A stretch of 39,261 nucleotides of DNA. Origin: Bacteroidales bacterium. GTDB lineage: Bacteria > Bacteroidota > Bacteroidia > Bacteroidales > F082. The DNA lies in assembly GCA_017630195.1 (NCBI GenBank), contig JAGBVS010000021.1, positions 1 through 39,261 on the forward strand, written 5' to 3'. Every line of letters starts with the position of its first letter. The stretch's first letter is position 1. A program made the translations under genes and the position numbers. Of this stretch, positions 1-6,941 are shown one piece after another. A model generated the notes under the pieces. That model saw nothing but the letters and a program-made list of their open reading frames with translations. It searched no databases and was not told where the DNA came from.

Positions 1-453
1 ATGTTTAAAGGGGTCGAATTCGACCCTCTTTTTAGCGAAGCTGGAAACAACTCTTTTACAATGAGTCCAAGCCGCTGGATAGAACTTACGGGGGCAATTG
101 GTATAATTACAAAAAAACGGTGCAGGTGGCGGAACCTACGCACAGAGAGACATCGCATTCAAATTCGCAAGTTGGGTGTCAGTTGAAATGCGGAAGAAGC
201 AGACGTGCTGAATGTCGCAATATTTGGAATGACAGCCAAAGAATGGAGAGAAAACAATCCAGAGTTGAAAGATAACATCAGAGACTATGCCACCATAAAT
301 GAGCTTATATGCATATCAAATATGGAAAACATCAACTCTGTCTTGATTAACGAAGGCATTCCACAAGGCGACAGATCGGAAAAACTTAACAAAATCGCCA
401 TTCATCAGATGAATATTCTGGAAAACAGTAATAACAGACATCTGTTGAAATAG
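1..453 (+). pseudogene. Decayed KilA-N domain protein (frameshifted, internally deleted)
   Basis: Three pieces in two frames together read like a Bacteroidales KilA-N domain protein. Frame 1 (from base 1 to about 115) gives the block FTMSPSRWIELTGAIGI. After a run of seven A (111-117) the match continues in frame 2 as GGGTYAQRDIAFKFASWVS, up to about base 190. From base 196 it returns to frame 1 with EADVLNVAIFGMTAKEWR and runs to a stop at 451-453. In intact relatives I would expect roughly 70-80 residues between the second and third blocks; here they are missing. The true start probably lies upstream of the window. KilA-N proteins are DNA-binding proteins common in phages and prophage remnants, so this looks like an old mobile-element scar. 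Identification is by motif recognition only. Confidence 0.75.
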
Positions 454-600
454 GAGAGAACTTAACCATAAGCGTTAAGAACAAAAAGCTGTCTGAGCGC
501 AGCGAGTTCTTTTTGTTTAGCGAAAGAATCATAATTTTAGCGTATTTATCCGCAGCGGCGAGCTTTTTCTGTTTCTCTTTTTTGCGGAAAAAAATAGAAA
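454..600. other. Intergenic stretch with two adjacent hairpins
   Basis: No credible gene is present. Two back-to-back inverted repeats lie just after the KilA-N remnant: CTTAAC (461-466) with GTTAAG (474-479), and AACAAAAAG (480-488) with CTTTTTGTT (509-517). The second could act as a terminator on either strand because both arms are A- or T-rich. The ORF crossing this region has a composition typical of noncoding DNA and is not accepted as a gene. Confidence 0.45.
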
Positions 601-770
601 GGAATCAACCTCTGTCGTGCCTACAGCACTTTGATATTATCCCGCGCATGTGTTGCAGGCATTCCGAGCTCCGCTCTCCATACCTGCCTATGAACTGCCG
701 TCCCTCACGGGACTTGGAGTATAACCTCAGTCGTACCATCTTCGTATCACGTCCGGAGTAGGGTAGTCAA
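601..770. repeat. GC-rich palindromic intergenic element
   Basis: This patch is clearly more GC-rich than its surroundings and is full of small palindromes, for example GAGC-TCC-GCTC (666-676) and GTCCC-TCAC-GGGAC (700-713). It has no coding signal that I trust. Its look (short GC hairpins, sequences such as CTACAGCACTTTG and GTCCCTCACGGGAC) resembles dispersed intergenic repeats of Bacteroidales genomes, but no second copy lies in this window, so repeat status is inferred from memory of such elements. Confidence 0.4.
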
Positions 771-790
771 CAACCCTCTAATTAAAAGAA

Positions 791-817
791 AAGAGTCCGG
801 CGCAATACCGAACTCTT
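791..817 (-). terminator. Rho-independent terminator of the rubrerythrin gene
   Basis: AAGAGTCCGG (791-800) pairs with CCGAACTCTT (808-817) with one mismatch and a 7-base loop. Read on the minus strand, the hairpin is followed by a T-rich tail (CTCTTTTCTTTT). It lies about 80 bases after the stop codon of the minus-strand rubrerythrin gene. Confidence 0.6.
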
Positions 818-898
818 ATACGTAAACTATTTTTTAATAAGTCCAACTTTTTGAGGCAGATAATTTTTTAGTCGGCCTCATTATAAGAAATATATTTT

Positions 899-1447
899 TT
901 ATTTCTTGAAGTATCTGTTGAACAAGCCTTCAAAACCTTTGCCGTGACGTGCTTCGTCTTTTGCCATTTCGTGAACTGTGTCGTGGATTGCATCCAAGTT
1001 ACGTTCTTTAGCTATACGTGCTATACGCATCTTGTCTTCACAAGCGCCGCATTCTGCTTGCATACGTTTTTCCAAGTTTGTCTTAGTGTCCCAAACAACA
1101 TCGCCTAACAATTCAGCGAATTTTGCGCAATGTTCTGCTTCTTCCCATGCATAACGTTTGAAAGCTTCAGCGATTTCTGGATAACCTTCACGATCTGCTT
1201 GACGGCTCATTGCCAAATACATACCGACTTCTGTTGCTTCTCCCATGAAATGTGCGTTTAAGTCTTTAATCATATCTTCGCCAGTACCTTTAGCAATACC
1301 GATGACGTGTTCTGTAACAAAGTTCAAAGCTGCACCTTCTTCAAGTACGTTCCATTGAACTTTTTGTTTACATTGTGGACAAATTTCTGGTGCGTTTTCA
1401 CCTTCGTGAACATAACCGCAAATAGGACATGCAAATTTTTTATTCAT
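899..1447 (-). CDS. rbr: Rubrerythrin with N-terminal rubredoxin-like domain (reverse rubrerythrin)
   Basis: The 182-residue protein begins with a rubredoxin-like iron site made by two Cys pairs (CPICGY near residues 7-12 and CPQCK near 23-27). A ferritin-like four-helix domain follows, with carboxylate/His signatures such as [18 protein letters not shown] and DEARHGKGF for the di-iron centre. This domain order, with rubredoxin first, is that of reverse rubrerythrins, which reduce hydrogen peroxide in the cytoplasm of anaerobes using electrons from NAD(P)H:rubredoxin oxidoreductases. Oxygen or peroxide defence is therefore the likely role. The gene stands alone, with a terminator after it. 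No TAnnTTTG promoter was obvious upstream, so its control cannot be read from the sequence. Confidence 0.93.
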   Translation of the reverse strand: MNKKFACPICGYVHEGENAPEICPQCKQKVQWNVLEEGAALNFVTEHVIGIAKGTGEDMIKDLNAHFMGEATEVGMYLAMSRQADREGYPEIAEAFKRYAWEEAEHCAKFAELLGDVVWDTKTNLEKRMQAECGACEDKMRIARIAKERNLDAIHDTVHEMAKDEARHGKGFEGLFNRYFKK

Positions 1448-1565
1448 AACGTTAATTTTTTAATTGTTAATATTTTGCGCCAACCATCATGTGTTGACGA
1501 TTTGTTTTTCTTTTATTTTTCAGACTTTTATCTTTCGTCATTAGCCTTTAGACATTTTCTCTTTG

Positions 1566-1718
1566 GGCGTTCCGGCTTCGCCGTCGGGCTTTCCGCTATA
1601 TCTTTGCTCGCCTCCAAAATCCGCCTCCGCTTCCCAAATCCGCCTCCGTCCCCAAAATCCGCCTCCGCTTCTAACATCCGTCTCCGCTCGCAAAGGATGC
1701 CGCTCCAATCCCTAACGC
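1566..1718 (-). repeat. Interspersed repeat, copy A, with expanded centre
   Basis: Read on the minus strand, this segment opens with GCGTTAGGGATTGGAGCGGC and closes with AGCGGAAAGCCCGACGGCG followed by AAGCCGGAACGCC. The same flanks occur on the plus strand at 31069-31162, so the two copies are inverted relative to each other. Copy A is about 59 bases longer because its centre holds about four imperfect units of roughly 19 bases (AATCCGCCTCCGCTTCC type, 1613-1690). It starts 28 bases after the stop of the GH109 gene, in the same sense as that gene. The ORFs crossing it on both strands are products of this low-complexity DNA. Confidence 0.85.
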
Positions 1719-1746
1719 TCAGCGGCAATCAATTCCTAAATCCTAA

Positions 1747-3183
1747 CTATTTCACAGCATGCTTGTATCCGTCAACCTTATTCCAATCGCCTCTCGTGAA
1801 ATCAGGGAATTTAACAGGCAAACCGTTGTTTTCAATTGATGCTGCTGTCAACTCACCAAGACATGACCATTCTGCTGCGTCATATACGTCTTGGTCTAAT
1901 GGAAGACCGTTTTGCAAACAATAGATTAATCTATAATCCATAATGAAATCCATACCGCCATGACCGCCTACTTGTTTTGCTTTTTCTTCAATGTCTTTTG
2001 CAATAGGATGTTTGTAAGCAACCATCAATGAATCTCTTATGTCATTAGGAACAAAACCATGTGAATCTAAATCTTCGTGATCAGGAATAACATCCGATGG
2101 CACGTTTTCTTCTTTCAATGTAAATCCTTGATATGGATATTTGTTCGCAAAACCTTCTGTGCCTGTCAATTGATATAATCTGTCGTAAGGACGTGGAGTG
2201 TAAACATTATGTTGAATCAATATTGTCTTGCCTCTGTTTGTCTTAATCAAAGTTGATGTCATGTCGCCATTAGCAAAAGTTTCAGAACCCATTTTTTCTT
2301 TTGCTATCTTCAAACCGTTGATTGAAGGTGTTGACAATGAAACGAGATATTCCATCTTGTCGCCACGGTGTATGTCAAGAACTTGGCAGACTGGTCCGAG
2401 TCCGTGTGTAGCATAAACGTCACCTGCATGTTTTTGATTAAAGTCTAAACGCCAATTTCCTTGATACTCATTCCAGAATGGCTCTAAATTATGTATGTAA
2501 GCGCCTTGTGCATGAATGACTTCGCCAAAAAGACCTTGTTGCGCCATATTAAGACATGTCAATTCAAAGAAGTCATAGCAGCAGTTTTCAAGCATCATGC
2601 AGTGACGTTGTGTTTGTTCAGCAACGTCAACAAGTTGCCAGCATTCTTCAACAGATGTAGCAGCAGGAACTTCAACAGCGACGTGTTTGCCGTGTTGCAT
2701 AGCATAAACTGCCATAGGAACATGGTTAACCCAGTCTGTACAAATATATACAAGGTCAATGTCGTCGCGTTCGCAAAGTTCTTTCCATCCTTCTTCGCCG
2801 CTGTATTCAGCGCATTCTGGCAAGTTCTTTCCTTTAATCACCCAGTTTTGAACGGCTTCAACGCGTTCTGGCAACAAATCACATAAAGCCTTAAATTCAA
2901 CACCTTCAATGTTTGAGATGCGGTTAACAGCGTCAGCGCCACGCATTCCAAGACCGATAAATCCCATGCGAACTACAGGAATTGGGTCAACGGCAAGTTG
3001 TAAAACACTCTTCTGACCCTCAATTCTTTCCGGCTCAGGAAATACAATCATATTGTCCTGAATGACGTAGTTCTTTGATTCTAATTTCTTTACGTCGCTT
3101 GCAACGTTCTTTTCGTTACTACAACTTATAAATAATGTTGTAAAAATAACTAATAAATAACCTAATAAAACTCTTTTTCTCAT
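1747..3183 (-). CDS. GH109 family NAD-dependent glycosidase (alpha-N-acetylgalactosaminidase type), lipoprotein
   Basis: The 478-residue protein carries a lipoprotein signal (hydrophobic stretch ending LFISC, lipid Cys at residue 21), a Rossmann fold with the dinucleotide motif GFIGLGMRG at 74-82, and the Gfo/Idh/MocA sequence HVAVEVPAA. The downstream motifs GDVYATHGLGPV and TRPYDRLYQLTGTEG-like blocks are typical of glycoside hydrolase family 109. GH109 enzymes use bound NAD to cleave terminal alpha-linked N-acetylgalactosamine, for example from mucin or blood-group-A glycans, by an oxidation-elimination mechanism. Lipidation suggests display in the periplasm or on the outer membrane. A sugar-kinase-like gene starts 102 bases away on the opposite strand. 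Substrate specificity is family-based inference. Confidence 0.88.
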   Translation of the reverse strand: MRKRVLLGYLLVIFTTLFISCSNEKNVASDVKKLESKNYVIQDNMIVFPEPERIEGQKSVLQLAVDPIPVVRMGFIGLGMRGADAVNRISNIEGVEFKALCDLLPERVEAVQNWVIKGKNLPECAEYSGEEGWKELCERDDIDLVYICTDWVNHVPMAVYAMQHGKHVAVEVPAATSVEECWQLVDVAEQTQRHCMMLENCCYDFFELTCLNMAQQGLFGEVIHAQGAYIHNLEPFWNEYQGNWRLDFNQKHAGDVYATHGLGPVCQVLDIHRGDKMEYLVSLSTPSINGLKIAKEKMGSETFANGDMTSTLIKTNRGKTILIQHNVYTPRPYDRLYQLTGTEGFANKYPYQGFTLKEENVPSDVIPDHEDLDSHGFVPNDIRDSLMVAYKHPIAKDIEEKAKQVGGHGGMDFIMDYRLIYCLQNGLPLDQDVYDAAEWSCLGELTAASIENNGLPVKFPDFTRGDWNKVDGYKHAVK

Positions 3184-3285
3184 ATTAAAAACGTTTATTT
3201 TTCCGTTGTAAAAATAATATTTTTCTGCGGATTATTTTATATTGTTTAATTTTTTATTTTTACAAAAAATATTGACATTGAAATT

Positions 3286-4359
3286 ATGAAAGATATAGTA
3301 TTAAAATTCAAGATTGAAAACGCAATAACTGACGTAAAACCATTAGGCGAAGGTCTTATCAACGATACCTTTAAAGTATATGTGGAAGGAGAGGAGAAAC
3401 CCAAATATGTTCTCCAACGTATCAATAACGCTATTTTCCAAGACGTCGAATTGCTTCAAGATAACATAGAAAAGGTTACGGAACATATTCGCAAGAAATT
3501 GACAGAAAATAATGTTGATGACATTGATCGTAAGGTTTTGCGTTTTATCCGAACCAATGACGATGAAAAGTTTTATTTCGATGGCGAGAAATATTGGCGT
3601 CTCATGGCTTTCATTTCTGACTCTTATACTTATCAGACTGTTAATCCTGAATATTCATATACAGCTGGCAAGGCTTTCGGAGAATTTCAATCTATGTTGT
3701 CGGATATCGATGTGACATTAGGTGAGACCATTCCGAGTTTCCACAACCTCGAGCTTCGCTTGAAGCAACTCGAGGAAGCTGTTGAAAAAGATGCAGTTGG
3801 ACGAGTCAAAGAAGTTAAGTATTATTTAGATGAAATTGAAAAAAGAGCAGAAGACATGTGCCTTGGAGAACGACTTTATCGTGAAGGAAAATTACCTAAA
3901 CGCATATGCCACTGCGACACTAAAGTCAACAATATGCTCTTCGATAAAGAAGGCAATGTGTTGTGTGTGATAGACCTGGATACTGTCATGCCAAGTTTCA
4001 TCTTCTCCGACTTCGGCGATTTCTTACGTTCTGCTGCCAACACCGGTGCTGAAGACGACAAGAATCTCGACAATATCGATTTTAATATGGAAATCTTCAA
4101 GGCTTTCACAAAAGGCTATTTAGAAGGAACCAAATCTTTCCTTCTTCCTATAGAAAAAGAGAATCTGCCGTATGCAGCAAAGCTGTTCCCTTACATGCAG
4201 ACAGTCAGATTCTTAGCGGATTATATAAACGGTGATACATATTACAAGATTCAATATCCTGAGCATAATCTCGACCGCACTAAAGCGCAATGGAGATTGT
4301 TTGAATGTGCTGAGAAAAAAGAATCTGAAATGCGCGATTTTATATTGAGCCTTAGATAA
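3286..4359 (+). CDS. APH-fold kinase, probable N-acetylhexosamine 1-kinase
   Basis: The 357-residue protein has an aminoglycoside-phosphotransferase/choline-kinase fold. It shows a nucleotide-binding loop GEGLINDTF (about 22-30), the conserved Lys replaced by the segment YVLQRIN, a catalytic loop HCDTKVNNML (about 209-218) and the metal-binding motif VIDLDT (about 228-233). The GxxNDTF start, length and neighbourhood match NahK-type kinases, which phosphorylate the anomeric carbon of GalNAc or GlcNAc in the cytoplasm. The gene is divergent from the GH109 gene, so hexosamine released by that enzyme is a natural candidate substrate. It ends one base before the convergent lipocalin gene. Other small-molecule APH-type kinases cannot be excluded. 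Confidence 0.75.
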   Translation: MKDIVLKFKIENAITDVKPLGEGLINDTFKVYVEGEEKPKYVLQRINNAIFQDVELLQDNIEKVTEHIRKKLTENNVDDIDRKVLRFIRTNDDEKFYFDGEKYWRLMAFISDSYTYQTVNPEYSYTAGKAFGEFQSMLSDIDVTLGETIPSFHNLELRLKQLEEAVEKDAVGRVKEVKYYLDEIEKRAEDMCLGERLYREGKLPKRICHCDTKVNNMLFDKEGNVLCVIDLDTVMPSFIFSDFGDFLRSAANTGAEDDKNLDNIDFNMEIFKAFTKGYLEGTKSFLLPIEKENLPYAAKLFPYMQTVRFLADYINGDTYYKIQYPEHNLDRTKAQWRLFECAEKKESEMRDFILSLR

Positions 4360-4360
4360 A

Positions 4361-4852
4361 TTATTGTTTTACATAAATAAGATTGTCGGTGTCGTAGCCT
4401 TTCTGTTCTGCGACATCGATAATTTTTTGCAATGTCGTTTCGTCTAAGTGAGGTGTTCTCGATAAAATCCAAAGGTATTTAGGCGAACTGCTTCCCACTA
4501 AAGCATATTCATAATTCTTGTCAACCATCAGCACTCGATAGTCTGAGTAAAAATTCATAAAGAAAGAAACTCTCAGCAATCCTGAAGTGTCGGTAGTCTT
4601 AGCCTTGCCGTCTGCAACTCTATAAACTCCATCTCGATAACCGGAATTAATAACCTTGATAGTGCCATTAGGTTGCAACTTGTATTCGGCTGTAACATTC
4701 TGCATATCACGTTCAAAACTGTGATCAAAACGTGCAATCTCGTACCATTTGCCGAGATATTTGTTTAATTCAATGGCAACAGGCTCATTGTCAATCTTTG
4801 TTGAAGCAAAAATGTTTGCGAGTAACATAATGATGAAAATTTTAGCATTCAT
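4361..4852 (-). CDS. Blc-type bacterial lipocalin
   Basis: The 163-residue protein has a short hydrophobic N-terminus consistent with a Sec signal (residues 1-17). It then shows the lipocalin signature GKWYEIARFDHSFERDMQNV, the second conserved block DYRVLMVDKNYEYALVG and the third block LWILSRTP. These are hallmarks of the Blc/apolipoprotein D branch, small beta-barrels that bind fatty acids or lysophospholipids at the envelope. Unlike E. coli Blc there is no obvious lipobox Cys, so it may be soluble in the periplasm or kept by an uncleaved anchor. It converges with the kinase gene at a one-base gap, leaving no room for a conventional terminator between them. Confidence 0.9.
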   Translation of the reverse strand: MNAKIFIIMLLANIFASTKIDNEPVAIELNKYLGKWYEIARFDHSFERDMQNVTAEYKLQPNGTIKVINSGYRDGVYRVADGKAKTTDTSGLLRVSFFMNFYSDYRVLMVDKNYEYALVGSSSPKYLWILSRTPHLDETTLQKIIDVAEQKGYDTDNLIYVKQ

Positions 4853-4923
4853 AATATTATTTTTTTCGCATTAACGTCAGAAAATAATTTTTGTTCAATG
4901 GATGTTTCTCTTAAAAAATAATG

Positions 4924-4931
4924 TATATTTG
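4924..4931 (+). promoter_or_regulatory. Probable -7 element of the riboflavin operon promoter
   Basis: TATATTTG fits the Bacteroidota TAnnTTTG element and lies 7 bases before the riboswitch P1 stem, so transcription would start at or just before the riboswitch. A clear -33 TTTG at the usual spacing was not seen. Confidence 0.65.
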
Positions 4932-4937
4932 CAGAAC

Positions 4938-5051
4938 AATCTTCAGGGCAAGGTGAAATTCCTTTCCGGCGGTGACAGTCCGCGACTTCCTTTGGGAACT
5001 GATTCGGTGAAATTCCGAAACCGACGGTGATAGTCCGGATGGTAGAAGATT
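4938..5051 (+). promoter_or_regulatory. FMN riboswitch (RFN element)
   Basis: The segment carries the conserved RFN blocks: AGGGCAAGGTGAAATTCC, CCGGCGGTGACAGTCCGCGA, the variable arm around GATTCGGTGAAATTCCG, and CCGACGGTGATAGTCCGGATG. The P1 stem pairs ATCTTC (4939-4944 region) with GAAGAT (5045-5050). FMN binding to this element normally shuts down riboflavin synthesis genes. It lies directly upstream of ribD, the first gene of the operon, and is followed by a terminator/antiterminator. Confidence 0.97.
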
Positions 5052-5071
5052 ATTTTTATAAGTGTTTTGTT

Positions 5072-5110
5072 TTGCCCTGAAGTCTAATTAATGATTTTAG
5101 GGATTTTTTT
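5072..5110 (+). terminator. Riboswitch expression platform: mutually exclusive antiterminator and terminator
   Basis: TTGCCCTGAAG (5072-5082) is perfectly complementary to CTTCAGGGCAA (4941-4951), which overlaps the 5' arm of P1, giving an 11-bp antiterminator. The same bases can instead form a terminator: CCCTGAAGTC (5075-5084) with GATTTTAGGG (5093-5102), ten pairs including two G-U, loop of eight, then A and seven T (5104-5110). The T-run touches the ribD ATG at 5111. FMN-bound P1 would free 5072-5082 to form the terminator, giving repression. Confidence 0.8.
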
Positions 5111-6259
5111 ATGCCATATAAAAAACAAGATATAGAATATATGCAACGTGCCATTGAATTAGCAAGACAAGGTTCTGGCTTTGTCAATCCTAATCCTATG
5201 GTTGGATGTGTCGTCGTAAAAGACAACACCATTATTGCGGAAGGTTACCACGAATATTATGGCGGATTCCATGCTGAACGTAATGCTTTAACAAATTGTA
5301 AATCTGATTGTAATGGTGCAACACTTTATGTAACGCTTGAACCTTGCTGTCATCATGGAAAAACACCTCCTTGCACCGATATTATTATAGAAAAAGGTAT
5401 AAAAAAAGTTGTCGTCGGCCTTCTTGACCCTAATCCGCTTGTTAATAGAAAAGGTGTAGAAATTCTTGAAAAGGCTGGAATTGAAGTTGTCACAGGCGTT
5501 GAAGAAGAAAGCATTAAAGAACTCAATAAGGTTTTCTTAAAATATATTAAGACAAAACGTCCTTATGTTCTGCTTAAAACTGCAATGACTTTAGATGGAA
5601 AAATAGCAACTTATACCGGCGATTCTAAATGGATAACCAATGAGAAATCAAGGAAATTAGTTCATAAACTAAGATCCGAAATGATGGGAATAGTAGCTGG
5701 AATCGGAACCGTGAAAACCGACGACCCAATGCTGAATTGCCGTCTTGAAATTCAACAGCCAACAGCAAATAGCCAAAAGCAAAATTTTCATCAGCCAATA
5801 AGAATCATCGTTGATAGCAAAGCTTCTATTTCCACAGAGAGTCAGATTGTTAAGACAGCCAAAGAATATAAGACAATACTGGTTCATACAAAGTCTGCTT
5901 CTCATGATAATATTGAAAAATTACATTCATTAAATGTAGAGACTTTGATTTGCGAAGAAAAAGATAATCATGTAGATATAAATGACTTAATGACTAAATT
6001 AGGTCAAAAAGGCATTGATTCTCTTTTACTTGAAGGCGGTTCTTGTCTCAACGCTGCTTTCCTGCAAGCAGGCTGTGTTGATGAGGTTTACGCCTTTATA
6101 GCTCCTAAAATAATTGGTGGTGAGCATTCTAAATCGCCGATAGGTGGAAAAGGCATCGAGTTGATGAAAGATGCCATTACCTTCAATAAGGTTGAAATAG
6201 AACAGATAGAAAATGATATATTAATAAAAGGTAAAATAAAGTCAACAGAAAAATTCTGA
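5111..6259 (+). CDS. ribD: Bifunctional riboflavin biosynthesis deaminase/reductase RibD
   Basis: The 382-residue protein has an N-terminal cytidine-deaminase-like zinc domain, with HAERNAL supplying the zinc His and catalytic Glu, and PCCHHGKTPPCTD supplying two zinc Cys. A C-terminal reductase domain follows (KTAMTLDGKIAT, DSKWITNEKSR, LLEGGSCLNAAF). It converts the pyrimidine product of GTP cyclohydrolase II in two steps to 5-amino-6-ribitylamino-uracil phosphate. It is the first gene of the riboflavin operon, directly under the FMN riboswitch. The ATG at 5111 follows the terminator U-run, and AGGGA at 5099-5103, which could act as a weak ribosome site, lies within the terminator stem. A Gln/Asn/Ala-rich linker near residues 214-226 is encoded by low-complexity DNA. 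Confidence 0.97.
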   Translation: MPYKKQDIEYMQRAIELARQGSGFVNPNPMVGCVVVKDNTIIAEGYHEYYGGFHAERNALTNCKSDCNGATLYVTLEPCCHHGKTPPCTDIIIEKGIKKVVVGLLDPNPLVNRKGVEILEKAGIEVVTGVEEESIKELNKVFLKYIKTKRPYVLLKTAMTLDGKIATYTGDSKWITNEKSRKLVHKLRSEMMGIVAGIGTVKTDDPMLNCRLEIQQPTANSQKQNFHQPIRIIVDSKASISTESQIVKTAKEYKTILVHTKSASHDNIEKLHSLNVETLICEEKDNHVDINDLMTKLGQKGIDSLLLEGGSCLNAAFLQAGCVDEVYAFIAPKIIGGEHSKSPIGGKGIELMKDAITFNKVEIEQIENDILIKGKIKSTEKF

Positions 6260-6285
6260 GATTTTGAGTTTTTGAGGTTTAATTT

Positions 6286-6921
6286 ATGTTTACGGGAATA
6301 ATTGAAGAAATAGGAAAGATAAAGTCGATAGTACGACAGGCAAACAGCATCAAACTTACTGTTGCGGCCAATAAGATTATGTCTGACATGCATATTGGCG
6401 ATAGCATCTCAACTAACGGAATATGCTTGACAGTCACAACTTTCGATGCTAATTCATTCACTGTTGATGTTATGCCAGAAACAATGATGATGACTAATTT
6501 CAAAAACCTTAAAGTCAACGATTTGGTAAATCTCGAACGCGCTCTCGCTGCTAACGGTCGTTTTGGAGGTCATATCGTTTCCGGCCATATTGACGGCATC
6601 GGAACAATCATAAAAAAATATTATGACGATAAGGCGATAAGAATGTCATTCTCGACATCTTCATCAATATTAGAATTGATTGTTAAAAAAGGTTCAATAG
6701 CTATCGACGGTATCTCACTGACAGTCACAGATGTCGATTCTTCATCGTTTTCTGTTTCAATAATTGAACATACTCAAGGTGAAACAACCTTAACGTCGAA
6801 AAAGATAGGCGATACTGTCAATCTTGAAAATGACGTTATAGGAAAATATGTCAAAAGGATATTTAACAAAGAAGATAATAAAGGTATAAGTTTGGATTTC
6901 TTGGAATCTAACGGTTTTTGA
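6286..6921 (+). CDS. ribE: Riboflavin synthase alpha subunit
   Basis: The 211-residue protein starts with the family signature [10 protein letters not shown] and shows the internal duplication of two lumazine-binding barrels. [12 protein letters not shown] with [10 protein letters not shown] lies in the first half, and [15 protein letters not shown] in the second. It dismutates two molecules of 6,7-dimethyl-8-ribityllumazine to give riboflavin and the ribityl-amino-uracil. It is the second gene of the operon, 26 bases after ribD and 20 bases before the ribBA start. The length is usual for the family. Confidence 0.96.
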   Translation: MFTGIIEEIGKIKSIVRQANSIKLTVAANKIMSDMHIGDSISTNGICLTVTTFDANSFTVDVMPETMMMTNFKNLKVNDLVNLERALAANGRFGGHIVSGHIDGIGTIIKKYYDDKAIRMSFSTSSSILELIVKKGSIAIDGISLTVTDVDSSSFSVSIIEHTQGETTLTSKKIGDTVNLENDVIGKYVKRIFNKEDNKGISLDFLESNGF

Positions 6922-6941
6922 AAATAATTAAAAATATAAAT

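Noticed and set aside
11..26. Perfect palindrome GGGTCGAATTCGACCC followed by T-rich DNA, a possible terminator
   Set aside because: It lies inside the KilA-N family reading frame, and its bases encode residues (GVEFDP) that fit the protein before decay.
513..761. Plus-strand ORF of 82 codons
   Set aside because: Translation has no domain and runs through hairpins and the GC-rich palindromic patch; it reads as noncoding repeat DNA.
1307..1924. Plus-strand ORF of 205 codons
   Set aside because: It is antisense to rubrerythrin and GH109 and crosses the interspersed repeat, so composition explains it.
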